A stretch of DNA of 64,000 bases, from contig VXAU01002234.1 in assembly GCA_013399695.1 (NCBI GenBank), positions 186,001 through 250,000 on the forward strand, given 5' to 3'. Below are positions 1-10,722 of this stretch, in pieces. Position 1 is the stretch's first letter. Each line of letters begins with the position of its first letter. The DNA is from Formicarius rufipectus. Taxonomy: Eukaryota > Chordata > Aves > Passeriformes > Formicariidae. The translations under genes were made by a program, and so were the position numbers. The notes under the pieces were generated by a model. It was not told where the DNA came from and ran no database searches. It worked only from the letters and a program-made list of their open reading frames with translations.

Positions 1-3000
1 ACTAAATGGAGCTCCAAGTCAGATCCAAATAATTCTCTATTTACCAAAACAAAAAACACTGTATGCCTTTCTCCCTGAACACTAACACAGTTACTACATC
101 TACTTTCTACTCAACCCTGAAGAGAGCTGTCTAGTTAATTTTAAACTGCAAAAATTAAAAAAGAAAATAAAAACATCACCAAACCCTGTGTTCAACAATT
201 CTCACACCAATTTCTAGTCAAAGATTTAATACACTAACACCACATTTCTTTGCAAGTCTCCTTTAATTTTCCATTGCAAAGGTAGGATGTTTGGCAAGGG
301 GAAGAGACATCTCACACATCAGCAGCCCTGGGGAATGTTTGCTTTGAATCACACACAGTTTGACCTCTCAGAGGATCAAAGCAGTTTATTTCATCAGGTC
401 ACAAGCCTTATCAACCACTGCAAGTTTGGGTCTTTGTTTCACTGTTTAGGAGATTAAAATTAAGAAAATAGAGAAAGAACAAACACAATTTCTCAGTCTG
501 TATGGGTTGATTTTAAAGCTCTAATTTCCAATACTTTTCATATGAAAACAGTATAGGCAGTTCTTATCCAGGCAATCCTTTAAAGAAATCTGACAAGCAA
601 ATTTATCAATTTCTAATAGAATTTCAAACACTGCTGACAGCTCACGGTCTTCAATCATGGCTTGTTTCGTAACTGCAGATGGGGAGAAAAGTCATGTTTG
701 TCTGGGTCCTAATGGATAACATGATGTACATTCCCATGGCACTATAAAAAGAACTACAAGAAAAACTGTAATTTACTTTGCTGTCAGGTGCTGATCCTGT
801 AAGTGTGAAGGAAAGCAAGCAACAATTCAGAGACTGGATTTTGATCTGGTATTATATTTATATATTCTGTAACTGAGATCTAATTGCATTTAATCATCTT
901 CACTGCTATTAGTACCCCAGAATTGTGTTCTTATATAATCCTAACCTATTTTTTAAAGGGACATTTTAATCTGCTGCTTAAGCATTCATTAATGCAAAGC
1001 CACTGCTGTGCAGAACACATTCCACTGTGTTTGCAAGCAGCAAGTCTGGAGAAGTCAGGAGATTTGGACATAAATTCTTTGAAACTACTAGCAAATGTTA
1101 GCATTGCCTTTCTTAATTTTGTTTATGACCTCATGACAACAAACATCAGCAAAACTTAACCATTAATCCTAAAAATATTCCATCTGCAGAAGAAAACTCA
1201 AAAAATACAGTGTAATTTGTAAACAATGTGGTAGCAAATAGTCAAAAGCAATATGTGTGTTAATATATTAACAGCTTCTGGATGGGTGCTTTCTTGTTGC
1301 ATTTCTAAATCTGAATAAATAATCTTCATGCCAACTAACCTAAATGCATGAGTTATCTCAAATTTTGAGAACCCTGAGAAGCTCAATTATCTAATACAAC
1401 TGCCAGCCATCAACTGTACTTAATTGCCTGTACGTTTCAAGTCCGCTGCATGTTTATTTATATCACTTGCATGACACACTAGATGTTTTATGACACTAGA
1501 ATAAGATGAGATGTGTCACAGCCTAATGCTTAACGCTATGACAGGAACCATATTTGCTTTTTTTAATCACAATTTTTCAAGGAAATTAAGTATATTGAAT
1601 ATTAGTCTCTATGTTCTCCACACCCCTGCAGCTCCCTGTGATTTTTTAATCCATAGGACATACTTGAACAAATTTGACAGAGGAATGAAGTTCTTACAAA
1701 TTTCATGAAAAAACAGAGTTTTAGACCCAAGTAGACTTGCCTGATAAGGCAGGTGTGCCTCTGAGCCATTCCAAGAGGGAACAGGAGCCCACCTGCCTGC
1801 CATGCAGTCCTTCAGCACAGGTGTTAACACCCAGCCAGCTGCAACACCTGCTGCCCCACAGACAAGACATGTGAGACAGAACTAAGGACCAGAGAAGAGA
1901 CAAGGGAACAGACCTGGAGACAGGACCTCTCTCTGTGCCAAGAGTAGGGGTATCCACAGAATGGAAGACAGTAGGAAACCAGGCTTTGTTAGTTCCATCA
2001 TTCAGAAACAATTCCTTCTATTAAACTGACCAGATCTCCAACTCTTCACAGGAAGGATAAGAGAACAATTTGGAGAATTCTGGGAAAAGATGAGCCTAAC
2101 AGAAGTTTTCAAGGAAAACAGAAGGTGTTGCTTCAAAAGAAATACTGGACAAGGAAGGACAGGGAGGCATTGGAGGAATGGAGAGCAGGGTGGGGGCAGA
2201 AGCAGACTGCAAAGCAAAGACATCAGACAGCAGAGTGAAGACAAGCCTGTCACAAAAAGGAATGGGGGAAACTGCAATCAGATTTCTCAGAAGTGAGTAG
2301 CTAAAGCAGAGCCACTCCATGCTTGCAGGGACAGGGAAAGAAACCCCCTGGAGTTATGGTTCAGACAAAGCTGACAATCAAATAAGGGACAAGATGAAAA
2401 AGGTATGTCAAGGCAGAAATGAGCTGGAGTTATCAGCTCAGGGAAGTGGCAGTGGTCAGCACTAGCCTGGCTGCCAGGGTTAAACCCAAAGAACAGCACC
2501 AGTGGGCTGGAGGCTGTGGGACTGGGGGGGCAGAGAGGATCACCGTGCTGTCTCCAGTGGAGGAGGAAAAGGGAACCAGCCAATTTGCTGAACTGAGCTG
2601 TAGTACTGAATTTAGGGTGCAAATTTTAAAAGGAGGAGCGTGGAAGTTTTTAACGCTTCTGAACCTCATCAGCTGCATGACAAAACGTTAATGGGAAGAT
2701 GCATTTTACAGACACTAGACAGTGATAAAATCATATATCCACTGAATGCAGCAATTCATCTTTATTTATGGGTTCCTACTCAAATTGTTTGATATCTTCC
2801 AATCCCTTTACAGCCCATCATTTCTGCAAATTTCTATGCAGGAAGAGCTATCTCTATGCCATTACACTTTGTGTCATGCCTCTCTCATGTTAAATTTCAA
2901 ACTGAGTGCAGATTGTACAGGACAATAGCCTGACACCTACAAAAACTGTCAAAGCATCACAGTAACTAAAGAACTGTTCCAAAAATAGCTTAATTGTGTT

Positions 3001-3372
3001 AACGCCCTAACTATACTGATAGCATTGTTGCTGCATTAGTTTCATCCATGGAAAATGCAAGAATTTAAAAAACCACCAAAATTAATATAAAATAAATTAG
3101 AGTTACTTTTCACGAACAAAAGCAGTCACATTTCTAAAAATCAAAGCTGTTAATATATTCCTAAGGTTTAAATAATGTAACATACATCTTAAAATAAGAA
3201 ATTTTGGAAACTTATCACAAATTAGTATCTGCCTTCCAATACAGAAATTCTTACTTCATCACGCCCAAGCATTTTACTCGTACCATTTTTAACATACTGG
3301 CAACTCCTGACAGATACCAGTGCCTTTTCCAAGACTGTCAGTTATCCCTGAGAGTCAAATACAAATAGGGTT

Positions 3373-3392
3373 ACAAACAAACAAACAAACAA
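3373..3392. repeat. (ACAA)n simple repeat
   Basis: About five copies of a perfect ACAA tetranucleotide repeat lie in the GFRA1 intron. Confidence 0.85.
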
Positions 3393-6300
3393 GTTTTAAA
3401 ATATTTTAAAATGTGAAGAGATGGCATGCAAATCACCTGCCATAAACTTCACCTTGCTCTGGCACCAGGAGACAGAAAGCTGCAGGATGCTGTTCTTTTG
3501 GTGTCACCAGGGGACACAGCCTGCAGACAAGGCATTTTGGGAGTCCTACAGGGAAGACTGCAATAGCAATATGCCTACTCAGTGCAGTTTTCTTTTCTGC
3601 TCCAGTCTGTGCCTGTTCCTGGTCACCACAGCCCCGGAACAGTGGCACCTCCGCCCAGAGGTAACAGGACTCTCCTTCCCTTCTCAGCAACAGGTACCTG
3701 CCCTCTCATGATCCCACTAATACCACTAGCAGCACCTGAGGGCTCTGCTCTTATTCCAGAGACACCTGGGTGGCACTTCAGCAAACCATAAAGCTGGCCT
3801 GTAATGGGAAGCAAGAACACTCAACTTGCTGCCCAAAGTGCACAGACATTTTTCATTTAATGTCTGACACATCATATTGTAATGGAGGCTTTTCCTGCAA
3901 AATATATTAAGGGATGGCAATTCCACTCCCCAAAGGTGCTACTTTAGAAAAGACATGGTTCACTGTACACATTCTATATGGTACCAAACTACCTGGCTAT
4001 GCATCTTCAACTGGCCATGTTGCAGCACTTCCCTTTGATGCTTCAGGAGAATACTGCTCTTCTCCAGATTTAACTACTGTCCCTTACAGCTCTCAGCATT
4101 AACAACAGATGCTCAGTAGTCATGCTTAAATGTCTGTGTGGTATCATCAGATGCTTCCTCCTTCCATGGAATGGATTCCATCTTGCTTCCCCGTGTTTAA
4201 ACAGAGTGACAAGGTCTGCCTGAACTACTGGGACAAGCACAAACTCTGCATTTGCTCTAAGCTGTGCACTTTCAATACTGGAGGAACAAAGACCATTTCT
4301 TCTGTTTTACAACTCTTCAAAATAATAGCAAAAAGGTTCCAATAATATTACCAAGGTAAGTAATGTGGACTAAGCTAAGAATATTTACATATTCCTATTT
4401 CAAAAGCCTGTTTGTGATCCTGCAGAAGGCGATGTCCATATGCATTGCCTTTATAGGCTAGTCAATCAGTTACTTCAGCAAGGTACTTCATTCCTCTCTC
4501 ATAATCAGATCTAGCTTCAAGAAATGCAGAAAACAGGAAATTCAAAGAGCTTCTGCAAGCCAACAGTCACCAAAGTGATTTTCTTTTGTGTGAAGTCCAA
4601 TCTGATTATAAAAATGCAGAAGTGGAAATCAGCAACTGTATCTATGCACCCTCGATAACTTGTTATCTGACTGGAAGCCAGCCCAGTTGTCTCTGCAAAG
4701 AAAATCTGCAGACAGAAATGTCAAAGAATACAAACTTCGTACATGCTCAGATTTATTTTTATCAAACTATTTTCATTTTGTTAAATGCAGCTAAAATAGA
4801 TGCCTGTGTTGTTTGCTTTTTCTCCTTGCAAGAGGACACAAATTCTCCACTAGAGAAAAAGAAAAGAGTCCAGATTTGTGTAAAACCAGTATCATATATT
4901 GGTCCAAGAGCTATTATTGTAATGTATTACCTTACAAAGGAAAATACAGCTGAATTTTGTACATGTGACAAGCTCATGCAGGCTAAATCTAAAACGTTTT
5001 TACTTCAAAAGGCTTGACCACATATCAGAAAACCAGAACTAAGACCAAAAAAACTTAAAACAGGAAACAGAATATATAAAAATCAAAAAGATTTTGATAT
5101 GTTTTGCTTACTTCAATAAATATAGACTCCTATTAACCAAATAAGATCTGGTTTATTGTTTACAAACTCAGGTGTATGCACAAGGTAACACTGACCTGAA
5201 GTGTCTTGGCTTTTTTAATTAAACTCCAATGATGTGGGAGGTAAGAGCTAATAAGAGCATTGCGAAGTCAAGAGAAATCAACATTTTTAATATTTTATAA
5301 ATTAAATTGCCTCTGTATAAATGTAGCATCTCAATCTTATAGAAATGTCATAAAGAGACATAGTGTTAAATTAGAAAAGTATGTGGCATTTGAAATACAC
5401 AGATTTAGGAACAGAAACAGGGTAAGAGGCCTCAGGCAATGGGAATTGGGGATGTCATACAGTATTAATTCATGGGAGAAGCCACTAATTCACATGCCAC
5501 AAACCCCAAAAGGAAAAAGCAGTGAATTTCTTGGCTAGGACAGAGACTCTAACTTATCTCTCCAATAAACAATCTAAAAAATGCTATATATGGATTTTAC
5601 AACAGAAAAGTAATTTACCAGGTAGGAAAAAAAAAGAAGTAAATAATAATTAACGTGTCAGGCACCTGTTACCCAGAACACAGCTCTTACATTAGATAAA
5701 GGACTGCAAAAATGAAGGGGGAAACATTCCATTTTTCAGGAAGAGAACTTCGGGGCTGTGAAAGTCTGTGTGTAATTAATTCACTCAGCTTGTTCTAATC
5801 TTACAGCCCCTCTAAAGAAGTAGCAGAAAGAGAAGGTACAAAGAAAAGCAGATATAAAAGTTCTGTTTCTCTGAAGCCTGAGAACTCAGATCTAAAAGGC
5901 GCAGCCTTCCTCCCCCACCTTTGCTGATGGCAACTTTTCTAAAAGAAACACTTCCAACCCATTCCCCGTGATGTCTCTATCCCGTCCCTGGAAAAAAAAA
6001 TTAATGGGGAGGGGCCAGAGAGCTGTCATCAATACTCAGAGCAGGTTTTATGCTGGGGCACGGGAACCATCCCCTTATAAAGTCTGTCACATCCTAAAGG
6101 AGTGTTTTGCACACTGGATTCATTCTTTGCCACCTCTGACTTTCTGACTTGTGAAGCCAATTATGCAGGATGCTTAAAAGCCTGAAACACTCCAAGGAAG
6201 ATGGGAAAAGTACCAACCGATCCACCCTCCTCCTGAGCAACAGTGAGATCCTAGAAGGAGACATCTTCATACATCCTACAGAGTGTAGCAGCACACACTC

Positions 6301-9177
6301 CTGAGAATTCCAGCACTGCTCACTTTTATAGTCTCAACTTCTTACACACAATAAAAGGCCACCTTACTGACCACAAGTGTTTCTGTTTGTCTTACAGCTC
6401 ATTCAGTATGCAAATCAAACATGCTAACTGCACATGCTGCATTACCCACATTCTAATGTGGAGGACTACATTCCAGTAAGAAGCCCTACGTGCTGTCTAC
6501 TAAATTCTTGCTTTTAATTTACAAGTCTACCATAATAAATACAAAATACACCCTCTTCTAAATAAAAGCTTCTGCAACAGAAGATTCCCAGAGTTTTTAG
6601 AGTGAACAGCCTCTGAGGAGAAGAGCAGAATGAGGAAATACTCCTTCTGACATACTATTATATGAGCCATTTTCTTTCTCTCTTTTGTTAATGATACAAA
6701 AGGCACTTGGCAAAAACAGTTTAGTACAATAAGAAGAAATATGGGCAAAATAATTACTTTCTACCAGTCTTGTGTTTTAGCAACTAGAAACAAGGCATGA
6801 CCAGCAGCATGTAACCAACTAATCCTCCACAGATTAGCAGCAAACCCTCTAGGTTTTCAAGCAATGTTCTGATTTATGTAGCCTATCCTTTAAGGTTATT
6901 TCTGCACATAAGAGATGTAAAAGAAAGAAGAAAAGATTCACAAAGCTGAACAATGGGATAATAAGCCTGTGAACAACCCTACAACCGGTTGATGAACATC
7001 CCATTTGGGTGAACATCCCAAACCTGTTGATCTAAATAGCCAACTCTTTAACACCAACCATTTACATCACTTCCCAGATATGGCTTAAGGCATTTTATTC
7101 AGACCTAGTGACTCTCCCTTTTCTGTTGAAATGAATTTCACATTTCAGAAACATCACTGTGGTAAGTATTTCTACAGGTTTTATGCAGCTACAGTTTTTA
7201 TGCAGGATATTTTCTTACAACATGCCAGGAATGACCACTGTCGTGTATCAGTCAATACCAAAATAACAATATATCTTCCAGTTACAATGGCTCAGTGGCT
7301 AATACAATACAAATTTAAGGGGCAAACTGTTCTCCAGTTAGTTAAAAAGCCATAGATAGCTTTAAGAAGTGACTAATTCTATCCTTAACTTGCTGCGAAA
7401 CTCACCTCTGAAATCCATCCAATCAACAGACTTTGCATGTACCGTAGTTGTGACTGAAGTCAATGACCTTAAAATGTTTTCACCTCTCAGAAGTTGTAAA
7501 GGTTCAAGCAAAAAACGCCTGCTTAAGCAAAATCTTTACATCATAATAACTAACCCAAATCTGTTACCCTCAAACACACACACAAGTTTTCAGTAATTTG
7601 AAGAGCTGCCTAACAGCAAGAAATTCACACTCTTGAAGCAGAAGCACCACATCAGACATTGTAGTTACAAAGAAAATTCAAACCTAGATATGCTCAAAAC
7701 AAAAAACCAAAACAGCTCAGTCCTTCAATTCGGAAGGCTTACAATCAAGGTTCCATATCCAGGAATTGACCATGTGAGGAGTCACTTTATAAAAGGAGAG
7801 GAATTAAAAGTGTATTGGTGGAAAAGATGAAGAATTAGACCCTTGAACACTCAGGACACATCACCACAAGTAAATCAAACTGAACTCAAACTCCTATTTT
7901 AGCCAGCAATTATTTTTTTATAAATTACAATTTCCTTGCAAACTTAGTAGTCACTCAAATGCAGAATTTATGCTTATTAGCATCTAAATATTGATAACAG
8001 TTTGGTGAGTTAGGTAGTTCTTTTCTGTGCTCTTAGACATTATATAAAATCTGAAACAGAACACTTAGCATTTCCCTCTAGTTCTATACTAACTACTCCA
8101 TGAGCCCCTGTATAATGTAGACCACTCAATAACACAGATGCTTCACTTCAGTAACAAGACTGCATCAATTAACATATATGGAACAATGGAACACAATTTC
8201 TTACATCAACATAACAAGAACTAGGGAGAAAATTCAAACCTAGTAAGAGGTTTAGCGATGTTTCTGATTTTTGTTTTAAATCAACATACTGATGCTTGAA
8301 TTAAAGAAAATGTGGCATCCTGTTTCCATAGAAGATGTATTCTTGAACATGTTTCAGTAAAGAAATAGATCATCTTTAACTAAACTGTACTTCATTTCTC
8401 AGACTTAAGTATGCTACAAAAGATTTATATCACACAAAACAGTCATCTTAGCCAATGATTTTCCTCTTTTATGTATCACAAAACTACTGTGATTTTCTAG
8501 ATTACTTCAAAATTAAATGTAAAAGATGGCAAAAACATCATATTTGTTATATACCACAGGCATACAGTACCACAGAATTGCCTTTATGATATGAAAGGGT
8601 TAATCACCGCTTTTAATTACACCCAGGTAACTTTAATGAGAGTGAATCCTGCAGCAACATCTATAAACACAAAGACCACATTAGCAGAACACCAGTTATG
8701 AAACCCCTGCCAACACTACTTGTACAGGGATTTTTTTGTTTGTTTTAATCAAGATATAGCAATCTTACCAAGTTCTGCTGCCTGGGGTATTTGCAGTGTA
8801 CTGCAAAAAATCTGTCAGACTAGGCAGCTTTAAAGAAAGTAACTTGCAATAGTAACCATGACGATAAGAAAAATGCTTTTGCTAATCTTCTCCTTTCAGC
8901 TGACAATACTTTCAAATACTGGTGTTTTTCCACTGGACTACAACTTTTGTTTATTGTGTGAATTCAGGCCTTCCATCCTTGTAAACCTGAAACTTCTGAC
9001 CAATGAAGAATAATTTGGGTTCACTAGTAACACAGAATGAGTCCTAACCATTCCACCAGCATCTGAAGAGACTGTGGTAGGATGGACATCACTTGTTGGC
9101 ATATATGTCTTATTTCACTGTTGCACTGAATAGGTATTGAAAAAAATACTACATTTTTAAGACAGTTACCTTGCAAG

Positions 9178-9211
9178 TAAAAAAAAAAAACAACAAAAAA
9201 ACAAAAAACAG
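9178..9211. repeat. A-rich low-complexity tract
   Basis: Runs of A are interrupted by single C residues. This may be the tail of an old retroposed sequence, but no body is recognisable beside it. Confidence 0.8.
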
Positions 9212-9480
9212 AAAGGCAGAATGTACACAAGGTATTCCTATGGAGATGATAAAACTGCTGAGGTAGGTTAGAATTTGACCCTAGGCAGGCTGATCATAAA
9301 TTTTAAGAAAACAGACTGGAACTCCTCTGCATTGATTTTATCTTGGCTTTGTACTAAGTTAGAATTTTAAGCAATAAACAATAGAAGAAATAAAGATTAT
9401 TCAGAGATTAATCTTTGCTCTCTACTATTTCTCCAACAGACCTGCCCACCAAACCAGGATAATGCTTTCAAAAGATCTAT

Positions 9481-9780
9481 GGGGTAAGGATCTGAAGTCA
9501 CATTTTGAAAAGTGACTAAACGGACGTTTTTCAAAGGCATTAAGATACCTAAAGATGCATTAAGCACTTAGGATTTTCAAAACTGCCTGGGCACCTAACG
9601 CCTATTTAAATCACTTAGTCCTTTCTGAAAATCCCAATGGGCAGTTACCTACATTTTATGTGTCTATATGCCTTTGAAAATCTGTACCATTAAATACTTA
9701 ACAACCTAAGTCCCCGTGGCTTTTAATGGGACTTTGAGTCCTAAAAAGTCTAAGTAAATCTGGAAATTGGTCAAGCCACT
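9481..9780. mobile_element. Palindromic MITE-like DNA transposon relic
   Basis: A 13-base arm, TTTTCAAAGGCAT at 9528-9540, recurs as its exact reverse complement at 9668-9680, 127 bases away. The inside repeats short CCTAA/TTAGG-type words in both orientations, for example GCACTTAGGATTTTCAAAA and CACTTAGTCC. A further, weaker copy of the same motif set (CCTAAGTCC and AATGGGACTTTGAGTCC) follows at about 9700-9760. This inverted-repeat style, built on 'TTTTCAAAGGCACCTAAGT'-like sequence, resembles ancient amniote non-autonomous DNA transposons that I remember from turtle and bird genomes. The exact family is not assigned. Confidence 0.6.
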
Positions 9781-10638
9781 CAACTCTCCTGCTCTTTTTT
9801 TGCTTTCTTTTAAAGAGCCATCTATTAATGCTTATTTATAGCAGGTCAGTTAACTAGGGTTTCAGCACTGTCCAATGCACATTGTACTGAGCACCTTTGT
9901 TGTATGTAGCTGTCCTGAGTACAGACTGCATCCTCATAAGGCTCTCTGAAACTCCTAAAAATTGGAATTTCAATCTGTAGCCCGAGACACTGCCAAAAAA
10001 AGAAGGTGCTTTCAACAAGTATGATCCAGAATGAGGATAATTTAGGCTGATAACCAATATCATACTTTAATCACCAAACAGCATATTCAAACTAGGAGAA
10101 AAAAGTTCTGAAAGACAGCCAAACAACAAAACAAAAATAACAGAAAAAGGAAGTTGTGAATAGGCTCTTTAAACAGGCAGCAGTTCCAGTAAAAAAGACA
10201 AGCCTTAATTCTAAACTTTCTCTTTCAAACAAAACTGTATGAAACTATAAAGCATTCCCTTATGCAAATATTAGAAAGATCTGTCTTCTCATCTTCTGTA
10301 ATGTCAACAGGAGGTAACTTGCAATGACCGAATTCCCAAAAAAGAACTGATTTGTAAACTGGGAACGCAGGGAATCAGATTGCCACCTACAGGAAAATTT
10401 AGCATTTATTGTCAAGAGTGACTCAAAAAGAATACAAATTGTCATCCTGCCAAACATTCTTTCAGTTCTAATTATTATTTCAAAACCAATTAGCCTTTTC
10501 TTTTGTGCAACTACATCATGAACTTCCTAAATCCATGAAGCCATTATAAATTTTTTTTATTTACAAGAATATTGCTTTAAAGTTCCTTAATTCAATTACA
10601 AAATCATGTGTCAGTTGAAGAATTTTCAATCTGCTTAC

Positions 10639-10722
10639 CTGATACAATTGGTGCTAGCCTGAATATGTCTGATAGTCTGCTGTTAACTGGCTCATAAGGG
10701 GAATCTTCAAGCAAATCATTTC
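10639..10722 (-). CDS. GFRA1: GFRA1 coding exon 3 (D1-D2 linker)
   Basis: This 84-base exon is too short for ORF calling but clear from its borders and translation. The acceptor is a T-rich tract ending TTTAG above 10722, and the donor GTAAGC is read from 10638 downward. It encodes GNDLLEDSPYEPVNSRLSDI, then FRLAPIVS. Its phase matches exon 2: one base plus two complete the Gly codon. In mammals a tiny alternative segment (DVFQQ) can follow this position; I found no certain match for it in 1-10600, but a 15-base exon is hard to exclude by eye. Confidence 0.93.

Larger units (their letters stand above)
1..10638 (-). other. GFRA1 intron 3 (partial), no exon found
   Basis: This is AT-rich DNA to the left of GFRA1 exon 3. 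I looked for the next GFRA1 exon, which encodes the start of D2, on the minus strand and did not find it. Open frames here are short, lack familiar motifs and lack paired splice sites. The longest (4586-5017, plus, 143 codons) looks like chance sequence. A somewhat GC-richer patch at about 1730-2700 could be an old repeat but I cannot name it. A palindromic repeat relic at 9481-9780 and simple repeats are listed separately. Confidence 0.75.

Noticed and set aside
4586..5017. A 143-codon plus-strand open frame
   Set aside because: The translation has no recognisable domain, its composition matches AT-rich non-coding DNA, and it lies in a GFRA1 intron without splice or promoter signals.
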